Positions 1 to 12,600 of a stretch of DNA of 64,000 nt are shown one piece after another. Each line of letters opens with the position of its first letter. Within the stretch, counting starts at the first letter, position 1. A program made the translations under genes and the position numbers. Location: the NCBI GenBank assembly GCA_030549495.1, contig JAUIRK010000123.1:62001-126000 (forward strand), in the 5' to 3' direction. The DNA is from Nectonema munidae (Eukaryota > Nematomorpha > Nectonematoida > Nectonematidae). Under the pieces are notes generated by a model that saw only the letters and a list, made by a program, of their open reading frames with translations, searched no databases and was not told where the DNA came from.

Positions 1-382
1 TGGAAGATAAAATAAGTGATAGAAAGTTATTGATACTGCATACCAAACAATGCTATGTGATCATCACATAGTCAATATACGATGTAACTACTGCGCTTTA
101 CAAGCATTTCTATCTCAAACTTGCTCGCCGAACAATGGAAGTAATTTTCATACTATATAACTCATATGCATTTATAGTTTCAATTGCTAAACTCTCTTTT
201 ACTTAAGATTTAGAAAAATAATTTATATATTTTCTATGCAGGTTAATATTGCCATATAACGAATAATTGAGTGAAAAATGGCATTTTGAATACAGATGTC
301 AAACATCCATATATCCCCGTCAAAGGAAAGGAAGAGAACTGTAGTAGTCGTATCATTCTACCTACATTTATACTTTGTTCCG

Positions 383-609
383 CTACGCCTTTCCCAAAAT
401 TGAATAAGACAACTGAAAAAGTGAAAGTACTTCATTCCAGGGAGACATGTTGGTGTAGGAGGGTGGAGAAATGATGGAGGCATCGTGTGAAGCAGGAATC
501 TCGTTGGACGCGTTGAAGAGGGACGTGGTTAATTCGTGACTCAACCTCTTTTTGTAATCTTGAGATTTGTCCTCCGATATTCGGAAGAGGACAGCAGCTG
601 CATACGTAG
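383..609 (-). CDS. arm: beta-catenin coding exon 11 (last seen)
   Basis: The acceptor ACATTTAG precedes [20 protein letters not shown] and [17 protein letters not shown], an almost unmistakable match. The frame continues [14 protein letters not shown] and closes with TAG at 383-385. A weak donor-like GTACTT lies directly after the WNE codons (430-425), where human reads AWNE. The last exon could therefore end at 431 and the tail continue outside the window. No tail like the conserved DLGLDIG or DTDL was found in 1-380. Confidence 0.85.
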
Positions 610-3600
610 CTAAATGTAAAAATAGATGCGTGATTCTTACAGTAATCCTTCATGCCCAGTTTTGAAAACCGTAGCGCGTAGAGATTTCAAAGATTAAAAA
701 GGATTTTAAATCCGAAACAAAAATTTTAGAGATACCAACTAAGGCCCCGTATCACTAAAATGTATGCCTCCCACGACCGACTTCACAATTCTCCTTCAAT
801 TAGAATCATTATTTAATATAATATACGCTGCACAAAGCCTTTTCCACAGTACTTAGCTCAAGTATGTATTTCAATGAACAATATTATAATAAAGTAAAAT
901 TTATGGAAAATAACTCTATACCCAACTCACAACTTTTTAATGTGCTGCTCAGAAGTATACTACTTATTTCAGTAATAACATCACTGAAGAATACATTAAT
1001 TATTCTCTTCAAAATGTTATGATCTGATTCATAAGGGTGATAAAAGTGTGTCTAACGCATGGGTGGAATGGCAAAGCTATGGCGCAATGCATAATCTGAA
1101 ATCGCGCATTGGTGGTGACTTTGTGTGTTCAAAAGTACTCAATTCTATTTTGAGATCTTTGATACCGAAAAACGTTAAAGAAGTTTTGCGGCACTTTTTA
1201 TATAAATAATGAAAAAAGAAGTAATTTTTTGGAAATTTTTCGGATTCATTTTGTGTATGAACTTTACATGATAAATTTCCATCGCTAATATAAAAGATAC
1301 GACTCGGTATCACATTTTTTTGAAAGTGGATGATCTGTTGAAGACCATGTCGTTGCAAATTCTCATTCCTTTATTTTTCTTTACAAGATCTATGATAATG
1401 TTAATATTTAAAAAAAGAATTCTCTTGGCGTATGATAATAATCATCATCATCAGAAAAGACTATATTTTGCACGTAGCATATAAAAGGTATCCGTGTCCT
1501 TATTAAAAGTAGTGTTTCAACAATTCACAATGTATTCCAATACACAACACAAGTTTTAAATCAAAGGCAGCTGGAGCTTTTATCAGTAGTGTCAAATGTG
1601 TTCATCGCCTCCCACGTTGTGAAAGTCATATTTTGTCAAGCCATTGGTAGAAATAAAGATGCACTTCCCATGCTGTGCTTGGTTCAAGTAAAAGAGGAGA
1701 TGCGCTTACCAACTCCTTCATTGGAGCTGTGCAGGAGTTGAGTGAGGGCGGAAGTGGCGCCCTCTTGCTCAATCATTTCCGCTCCCACCTTGTCAATGGC
1801 AATTTCGCAGAGAACTCCCGCGGATACGCGCTGAATCGAGGAAATGCCGGAGTAGAGGAAGTTGACGAACGCAGGCACCATGTTGAGGTCTCGGATCAGG
1901 AGACGATTTTCAGGCGCTCTCGCCAGCACTTGGAGAGCAGCCACGCAGCACTCAATTATCATGACATCGTTGTCGTTGCTCGAAGTAAAGTTTTTCTACG
2001 AAATAATCAACACACACCAATAAAATCCGTACTTCATCGCCACGTGAGCAAGTAAGCAATGCGCCCAGTAAGAATCATGTGCTTTACGCTATACAAAATT
2101 TCAGTCAAAGGGAAACACCGATTATTAAGTTTGGAAAAAGAAAGGCCTGAAAGGTTTAAGATAGGAAAGGAAGCGAACTGAAACGCTGTATCCGCTTATA
2201 CCCTTCTGTTTGGGATATAAGTATATCTGTGTATGCGTGTCTAATGTCAATATGCATGCAGTATATTCGTATGTATCTATACTACAGAAGGTTGGACTTT
2301 TAAAAGGTCATTCATATTACATTGAACTTCTAATATATTTCTATTTCAAAAATAACTTCTAAAGGGAAGCTAATATAATAAAAATGCTACTATTTTTATA
2401 CTAGATTTAAAACAAAACTTTATTTTTTAATAGGGCACTTTAAAAATAGAATAGAGTTATGGGTTTGGCTTTTTATGCAGAAATAAAATGGTCAGCGAGA
2501 CTGAAGATTCGCTCACTAGAAGCACTTGCTATAATACATTATGAAAAATTAGAGCTATGAAAAAAGATTATTTTGTAAAGTGTACGCTTTTTTAAGAATC
2601 GGTTTGCAAATACCCGCAATACTAATATTGAACCCATCCCTTCCCCTCTCCCCCGTAGTATCCTTTAAACAAAGTACCCGCACTCGCTATCTATATGCCT
2701 CTAATGTAAATGTATGTTTGTACGATTGGGTAACAGCAACTCAAACACTAATCCTAAGCCCGACAATAGATTTCCAAAATTTAATACGTTAAAGCCCATT
2801 TAGGTTTAGCAAATTGGGAGAAAAAATTGAATCAGGGGTAGAATGACTAGTGGCATCGCATTTGCATTGATAAGCACAACTGCTTATCAGGGCATAAAAA
2901 GTTTTCCAAATATTCTTAAGGAAGTATCAAGTGTTTTCGGAATTCCTTGTTATTCAAAAAGTAAGCGAAATAACGCCAAGCCTACTTTTGTATGCACCAC
3001 AAGATTTCACACTCTTCTTCAAATAAGATTTTTACGTCACAGCTACAAAATCCCAGCCTCTCTAATAATTTGAAACTGGCGATATTACAACCCGTGTGAA
3101 CTATATCGATTAATCATATTGCTAATATAAGATTAGGTTCTTAATATTTTGAAAATTGGCTATAAATAAAAGCAATAATTTTTTGGTGAGAATAAATCAA
3201 AAGTATGATCATTCGGTTTACTGCTAGGCAAAAACTAAATTCATTTTACTTCACACGAATAAAATTAACGAAAATTCACATCTTTTTAATGGAAAATCAT
3301 GTTTAATCAGGTTTTTAATCATGTTTGATGATTACGTTAGTTCGTTTCGATTTTTTTTTCAAAATTTTAATACACTACTAAATACTCTTCAAAAAACTCT
3401 AAAAAAATGGAAATGAAATAAATTTAGATGCAGGCGATCCATCCTTACATTGTTTAGAGATGCTGAGCGCTGATAAAAGGACTGGTGGGCATTCGCCAAG
3501 ATCTGCGATATCCTGGGGATGAGGGCGTTTTGGCGCAGGGCGGCGCTGTTTGCGGGAAAGAGCGCCAGATTGCGAACGAGACCGATTGTGGATTTCATGA

Positions 3601-6600
3601 TGGGCGTGTTACTGCTGAAGGAAGACGAGTTGAAGAGTTTGGCGATCAGTGCAATCCCATTCAGAGAGTAAACGATATTTTGGGCTGATTCGGCTTCACA
3701 GTTGCGGCTAAATGCGCAAAGGAAGGGTAAACAAACATCAATCACTCTATTCATCACATCTAGAGAAGTAGTGAAGTTAGGCAGGAACGAGGTGAAAATT
3801 TACAAATATCAAGTATTAGGGATTAAACTTTTTGCTTGTCTGAAGCAAGGAAATATTTTGAGCACGTTGTGATGATGGTTCTTTTATTTTGCAAAAAGAA
3901 ATATGAGTAGGCATACATTTTGGTCATCAAAAAACTTTTAATTCTCTTCGCACTCACTATTTGGAAGATAAAAAAGTGAAGATTGAAGGGTAGAAAATGG
4001 ATTTATAAAGCTATAAATTTATTTTTTAAGCAATGAAAGAACGCGTAGAGATAAGGTGATACCAGAATTAATTCCATTTATATCGAAGCAAACATTTAAA
4101 TTTGAAAGAAAAGCAGGAAACTTAAGGCTCGCTTGGAAACTCATTCATTTTTATTCTGATTTATAATTAAGGTGTGTTTGCCTAAAATAATGTCGTCAAA
4201 GGGGGCGTTCTTTGAAGTAGTGTTCTAGAAGGCGGTTATTAGTAAAAGTTTGGGAAACACTGATCTACACTTAAATCTCTTTACATCGAATACCCTATTG
4301 ATTTTTTAAACGTATTCAACCTACATAAGTTTTTCTTATAAAGAGGTGAGAATAGTCTACGAGAAAAAATTGAGACTAAAAAGTTTTTACTGAGATTTTG
4401 AATAAAGAATATATATATCTGCTCAAAATTATACTTTTTACATATCTCTGTGTATTTCTATGTTACTTGCTTAATTTGATGATGTTATCAACTCTTTCAT
4501 ATTCATGTAGGCCTGATTACTTATTTTATAAGTAAAAATTTTGATACAAGTTTAAGAGAAAGTAAAATTTTGGTCTACAAAAAGTTAATGAACAATTTTA
4601 AAATTCTTAATATATCCGTGTAAAGTAACGTAAGCACTTTTATTGATATCCTAGGGTGTTAAATATAGAAAACTTTCATTGCACTCGCCTATTTTCTCGT
4701 TGTAAACAACTAAAAAGAGATCAAATGGGATGAAAGTAAAGAAAAGTACATGAAGAGTACATTTTCACAGAAATTTCAAGACCTTTCAGACATTTTATGA
4801 GGAATACAGCATGAGAGAGTGTAAGGTATCCTACCTGGTGATGTGTTTAAGAGCACAAACAGCATTTTCCACAATTTCAGAATTTTGATCCAGGTAGGTA
4901 GATATGGATGTGAGAATGATAGCGACACCCCCAGAGCCAACGATGAAGGCTTTATTGACAGCGTTGTTACACGTCAAGTTAGACAAGATCCCGGAAGCAC
5001 AAACAACGAGATTCACGTCTGGAGACGACAGCAAACGAAGCAACATCTGAATCAACATTTCTACATTCTCCTAAAACACAAATTCTAGATATAACATTTT
5101 ATGACGTTGAGCATCCAAAGTTAACTTTTCTCTACCGAACTACATTTATTGTACATGTCGAAACATGAAGTAAATAACTATGAAAACGTATCATAGGATA
5201 AAATATAAAAAATTTACGATTTCTCCATTTCATATGTTACAATTGCAATTTTTGGATTAAAATGTATTTTCTTACTTTTTAATATTCTAAAAGTATACCT
5301 ATAACGATTTATAAGAGTTCCATGGGTTTAATTAAAGCTCATGTTTGACACATCATTATTATTTTATTAATAATAATTAACCGTCTTCTTCTATAAATTT
5401 TGTAGTTACAAAAATATTTTGATACTAAATCACATAACATAGTTAAAAATTTAGAAAAAAAATAACGAAAAATTATTTCAATTGTCTGTATAAGTTGTAT
5501 TGAAAGATGTCATGATGTGTATGGACCCATATCGTGTCTACTTTCTCTGGGGTTAAATGGGTCCAAACATCTAATAAGTATTTTTCGTGTTCTAGCGCCT
5601 AACAAGAGAGAATTTCAGATCATATAATCCTTTTGTCAAAGAATAACGTTAAAAAAATTTATTAACACAACTTTTAAATTTCAGATCCTGAAGTTGGAGT
5701 TAGGGAATTTAAGTCATAGCTCTACATCTTGATTTTATTAGATCTACCTCGTGAAATTTTTTGAAATTTAAACATACTAATATTTTCTCTTATTAAATGA
5801 AGATAATTATTCATATACGATATAATCTATATTGATTATAATCAAGGACAGAATAAATGTCATTATACATAACAAAATATGGGGAAAAAGTAAAGAAGAA
5901 AAATAAAGAAGATATAACGGAGAAAGCACAAAATCAACACACCTCATGTAAAAAGACATTAAAACCCTTCAAGAATGAATGTAAGACCAAGCGTCCAACG
6001 AAATTGAAATTACCTCTATTAAATATATAAAAATTTCACCGAAAAAGAAAACAGAATACGCCTTCAAAATCTTGCTGATCAAAGGGTTTTGATATTGTTT
6101 TTAAGGTTTTCGAGGGGTTACTTGGAGTTCTGACAATTTATCATTTTTTTTTAGAATTGTAGTAATTAATTTATTAATTAGAAAGTAATTAAGTTAGTAA
6201 TTAACTAACCTTAAATTCATTGACAGAAAGTACCTTTTAGAAATAATTTCCTTAAAATAATTTGTCTCGACTACGATTTGACCCCAAGCCTATGAATATC
6301 GTTTCCTGCGTGCTCAACTACATACATCATCGAGAGATTTTTTCATCCAGGAAAAAGACTTTGATCTAAAAACAAATCAAATTTATTTTAGACCGTAAAA
6401 CTAAGTGGTCGTCTGGCATATTTTTAATGATAAAACATTTTTTCGCATTAGAGAGTTGGTGGATCAACTGGAAATGTTCTTGATCATGAATGGAACCTTA
6501 TTGAAAATATCTATAAAAGCTTTGCAGCATATGCATTTAGCTTTGAAAGTGCTTTGAAGACGAGGAACAAAAGTGTTAGAAGCCGATACTTTAATAAAAA

Positions 6601-9600
6601 TAGTTTACTGTTAACTTATAGAAATCTTCATAACACTAAGATATTCTTCTAGAAGGCAGCAAGAGATTATAAGAAATTTCAAGGATCAGAGGATTAAAGG
6701 TTTCCTATAACATCACACCAAGCAGCAAAAAATAAGCTAAATCTGTTTTTCCAGACTTTATAAGAACAAAATTATAAAGATGATAACAAAGATGCTGAGC
6801 AAATAGATAAAAATTTGAAACATAAATATTTATATGAACAGAACGAAGTTGTAGGAGGATATATAAGTAACGTTATTAGTGTAGAACCTTAACTTGCTCT
6901 TTCAACTTCAGGATTTTTAAAATCATACTTTGAAAGAGGGAATTGATAATTGTAAAAATTCTTCCCCCATTACAGGAAATAGTATGAAAGAGGACTTTAA
7001 AAAGTATATAGCTGCTATTTTTTGTGTTGCAATTTTTTAAAATCAAATAAGCTTAAAAACAAATTTCCTACGTTATATGTTTTTTAAGACATATTTGAAA
7101 AACAGTTAAACCTAGATTCCAAAAATTGTTTTCACTTTTTGATTTTTTTACAACTCTAGCCTAATTGATTTTTAATAATGCTAGTATTCGTTAAAAGGGT
7201 CTTCTTGAACAATGTACAAATTGTTCGGAACACTAACCTAAACTACGGATCATCATCTCTTAAATTACATTGGCACCCACCTTAACCCGTTAACCGTTTC
7301 GGGCAAATATCTAAGATATCTTTAAGTTATGCGAGAACTAATTGAAAAAGATAAGCAGAGAATACTTTTGAAAGACCTTGTTCCCAAAATGGGTTAACAA
7401 CGACCAGAGTCGAACTTACATAAATAAAACCTTTTTAATGCTTTACACAGCTAGGGGAATCCCTAAAATTATTATTGGAGTAAATGTTTTTTATAATTTT
7501 AAATTTTAGTTAAAAAAAAAATTGTGTCTGAAACTCAAGCGTAAAACAAGTAACGTAATATGAAAAGACTACTCACATGTCAAACAAGTCTTTTCCAAAT
7601 TTGGAAAAACTAAAATTTATAGATGGAAATCACATTCGAGGCGAGGTACATTCCCCTCGCCCCCGTGTACACACCATATATCATCTGATTATTCTGGTTG
7701 CAAACCTGTTAATGGAGAAAATAAGAATCTGTGATATCCAATACAAGTAGGTCGGAATATTCTCAAGGAGACGATATGTTTATAAAAGTAATTGGCAGCA
7801 TTACTCCGCTGGAAGTAGTAGTAAGAGTAGTAGAAAGTGGAAATACTTGTCTAGTTGCAGCATCCGATAAGTTCCTCAGCGCCCATAAACAATTTTGGAC
7901 GAGTCTGTGACTTGAGCTGTTTAAATGCATCGCCAACGCCTGCAAACCGCCTATCGAAGTAAAAGGAAAGATTTGTATATGCATGAATGAATCTGTGAAC
8001 ATCTTTTATAAAAGGAATTTAGATTTCATTTCAGACTCTTCTTCTGCTTCATGAATATTATTTTAGTATTCATAAGTCATGAGCAACATATCTTTATTAG
8101 TAAAGCCTAAATGAAATCTGATCATCGTGGTAAATAAAAAGTTAAAAAATTCTTTATTTAAATCTTTTCTAATCCATATTATCTATGTTCAAGCAAAAAT
8201 TATTTCAGAGAAAATCATCGCACCTCCGCCCCACACGATGTGCAGCACCCATGAAGCAAGGAAAAGATTTTTACACGAAATAATTGTGAATAATGTTCTA
8301 TTCTGACATTATTACTTTTGTAAGTGGTGATGGAAATCGTTCATGCTTTCACATTTACAGCATTAATGCACGCACTTAAAAATGCGCGTCCACACTTTGC
8401 AGACGAATATTTCCAAATGTTCTTCTTGTTGTCAACATTTTTAGGAGCTTAAAAGTGTGCCATTTTGAAAGTGCGTAACGAGTGTTTTGTAGATCTATTA
8501 AAAGTTTGAAGATAAACGTTACCTGTCTCAATTATTCTAGGCTTATTGTTCGGACAAACGGATAAAACTTTGAGAACTCTGGAAGTTGTCCATAAAACTT
8601 TTTCGTAGGAGTATGTTCGCAAAATTCGCACAAGCTCATGTGGTCCATCGTGAGAAAGCATCACCAACTTGGAGGAAATACAAAGATTCATTTTATATAT
8701 AAGAAAAAAATGATACATCACAGGCTTTCCAAAGTGATATTTTCTTTTAGGTTAACGCAAACTTAAACTTTAAGTACGATCTCTCATAAATTTTCAAAAT
8801 TTTATTTATGTCATTATGACCCCTTTTAATATCCAGTTTTTGAAAACAAATTGTGTTATGATCTTTTTCAACAAAAATGGAAAGGAGAGCATAATTAACT
8901 AATAACATAATTAACATAATTAACATTTTAAACTTTTTCAAAAGAAAAATTATTATTGAATTATTACTGTAATCATTGATTTCAATTACATCCTTGCATA
9001 AAGTTAAAAATATTATCAGGGAACCCTTCTGCTTAATCAAGGTGTCACCTGCGTGTTTGAAATATATATTAATACATATTCTGAATTATATCAAAAAAGA
9101 TACAAATAAAACAAAAATTTAGCAAACATCTATTTCATTAAAACAATTCTTCCGTGAGGAATCAACAGTTACTACATTCACTCTAAATAATAATAATAAT
9201 TATGAAGCAAAGAACTTGAAAAGTTAGATAAGAGAGCACATTTATGTAACAAAACATATGTGCCTAGATGAAAGAGGTAGAGAAATAAGGTTATAAAAAA
9301 TCTCACTTTTCTAATCTAAACGTTTGATATTTTTAGCAAAATTAAGCGTAATTTAAAATTTAATCTACCCATGTTTCCTACAAGGACATTTATAAGTTTA
9401 AAATTCGTTTTGAAATTTAACCAACTAAGAGAAATAGTTCGAACTAAAAAATAAAATAGCGCTTTAAAGATTTATCTGAAAATCAGTGTTAAATCAATAA
9501 AGCTCTTTTGTCTATATCATTAAAAATGATTTTAAAAAAACTTCCTTCTTACTTTATACTAGTATATGTTAATAACTGGCTTAAATTTCACCCTTTTACA

Positions 9601-12600
9601 AATTAAATCTTTCATTTAAATTAGCGTTTAAATTAGATCTTGTTCACCGTATAAAAATCAGCAAGCAGGTCTTATAGGATTGATGTATGCAACGCCCTGC
9701 TATTCAATCTAAAAATCAATAATAATAATCAATCATTTTAAAGCAATTGTATCGACTAGCGTGCGTTTCTTCTTTCCATGCATGTTGTCTCTGGATGTAA
9801 CTTTTTAAATTCTTAGCTTCATAACAATTATTAAATGTGCTTGCTATTTTTTAATAAAAAAAATAGTATATATAGAATACTTTATTTTCGGCATTTCCAT
9901 AGGCTAGGATTTGCAAGCAATCAGTGGCTATGGCAAGAAACTTGACGTTGTCTTTCTTCAACAAGAATATCATTTTTGGAATGCCTCCGGCAGAGCTGAT
10001 CTCAGCTTTGGATCCTTCTTGGTGCAAGAGGAGGTTGTGAAGTGTGGTGATTGCGTAAAAAACAACGCTTTCTATTTGAGAGCTAGCGAAATAAAAAGGT
10101 TAGACTCAGTACAAGACGCACGCTTGACTAACCAATCACCGAATCCAAGGAAAACTCGTTAAATAAACCAATTAAAAGCGACATTTTCAACAAAAAAACT
10201 CTGTTTACAAGATATACCTTATTTGAGCCTTATTTTAGAGGGCACTAATGTTTTTATGCTGAAGAAGTTTATTAAACTACTATTTTTGTATCAATCCTAA
10301 AAGGTATTTAAATTTTGGAAATTATAGAAATAGTTCAAAATCCTTAGAACTTTTTTAAATATAAAATTTCATTTTTGTATAAGCTGATTGATCACAGGCA
10401 CGGAACAAAAGAGCTAATTTTGCACAAAAATACAGTTTAAATTAAATTAGTCTCAATTAAAAAAAACTTAAAATATTCATCACAATGTCTATTTAGGTAT
10501 GGAGTAGACCCTCGTTAAGTCGGACTACATGGGGGAGATGGGTGTCCGGCCCACCAGAGGTCACTGCCTGCTTCTTCATGCAACACGTTATAACAAAGCC
10601 CATGCTTATTTATGAAGCGCCATAACCACCCACCACTAGCAGTAAAATCATTAATTCGCATAGGCCTCGCTAACTTTTGAGCAGCATCTTGAATAGCAAT
10701 CCTACGAAACTTTGCACCGCATGATCGTTTCTGCACAGACCATTTCGCTACCGCTTCTTCCAAATTTCCATCCTTAGAAAGTCGCATCCTTTTTCCATTT
10801 CCAAGATTGTACACTCAGAATGGCAGGGAAATATCTACTGAGTAAAAAACAAAGAAAATGGCTGCTTGTAAGCCAAAGCGAAATTAAAAAAGTCAAAGAA
10901 AATGGCCGCTTGTAAGTCTACGAAGCCAAACATTTGTATTCTCGGTCACGGTCCGACTTATCCGATATCCGAGTTATTAGGGTCCGAGTTAACGAGGGTC
11001 AACTGTATTTCTGTTTAAAAAAAATTATAAACTCAGATGTCATATGTAAAGTAAAATCTCAATTATTGAACACATCCAAACAGTGAAAACTCTATCAGTC
11101 TCAACTTATTATTTTAAACTAATGAAAAATCTTTATAAGAAACATTCCTATATAATGAATAGTCATATTTAGTTCCTAAAGAAAGGTTTTAAATTAGATA
11201 GTAAAGATTTCAGGAAAAAAAGGAAATTAATTTACCTCAGAAGTTTGATGAGAGCTGGAATGCCACCACTTTTGAAAATGACGAGTAAGCCAGGCTTGGC
11301 ATGCGAAATGTTGTACAAGGAGCCGGCAATGTTTCGCACCGAATCGCTATCAATCGACTCGGAAAGTAACGCCACCAACTGGCGAATCAGAGCAGGGGAG
11401 CTGGCAATCGCAACACGACTCGCCTCTTTCTTCGTTAAGCGGTGGAGAAGAGCGGCAGTTTGACTGACTGTCGTCGCCTCTGACAGAAGTCTCGTCAATT
11501 CTGGGATGGCACGGGTAGCCATTTCAGCATCATCCTTCGAGGGAAAAAGAAGCATATGAATGTAAGCGAAGACAAACTTATAATACACATTTGAAGCAAA
11601 AAACCATGGCAAAGCTTTACGCCTGGTTTCTTTTTCGATGACTTTTTTTATAAATTAGAGCAGATTATTTTATACTTTATGGGACACCGCTTTCTCTTTG
11701 GACTTCAAAGGGTCAAAGGAAAAAAAAGTAGAAATTTTGAACGCAATCAAATGAGAGCAGTGTAGAGAAATGTGTTGAAAATAATAATTAATAGAAATTT
11801 GTTGATAAGTAATATATTAGTACGGTAAAACAAGAGAGTCCAATTTAAAATTACCTTGTTTTAATAAACACGTTGGTCATTAGAAGTAAAAATAATTCAA
11901 AGTTCAAAATTTATTATAATCCAACACACACACACAAGTATCTAGATTTTCTGATTATAATCATAAAATATATAGCCTAATCACAGATCAGTGTGATCAA
12001 AAAGAACGAGAAAATATAGATTCCATTTCAACGTGTAACGATTATAATAACAAGGCAATTAAAAAGGCCGAAAAATAGCTATCAATTCTGTATTTCAGTA
12101 TTCTGAATAAGTTTCAGAAATTCCGTATAAGTGAATTTTATAACACTGTTGTTTACCTTATATAAAACCATACTGTCAAAAGTTGCGAAATATCCTGTTA
12201 TCTTACATCAGTGTAATTGCTAAATATATTAATCTTTAAAGTCATTTCCTACTAACAATAATAACGACAAAATAAAAGCATATTAAGCCAAAGAAATGTA
12301 GTCTATCAAATAAAATGCGAAGCTTGTAATGCAACGTGCCTTGGATGAACAGGACAAAAAATAAAACAAACGTTACAACAACATAAAAGTAACATTAACA
12401 TATGAACACAACGAACATGAATTTGATTGGTCGAATGAAAGTATTTTGCATAAAAATGAAACTCGAGATCTAGAGTTTTATGAGGCCGTTTTTTCAATAA
12501 AAAACAAGAATTCTATTAAAATGAACATCATCACCATCTCAATACATAGTGACTTCCCTTGGTACACCTCAAATTTTATTGTTCTACACACAAAACAAAC

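Noticed and set aside
1675-2055. Plus-strand 126-codon open frame
   Set aside because: It is antisense to beta-catenin exon 10, whose minus-strand reading is conserved. The same applies to the frames at 3485-3688, 4843-5088, 9911-10162, 11245-11463 and 15441-15653.
6400-6900. Possible decayed gene in beta-catenin intron 7
   Set aside because: There are short coding-like runs only, no motif, and stops in every frame.
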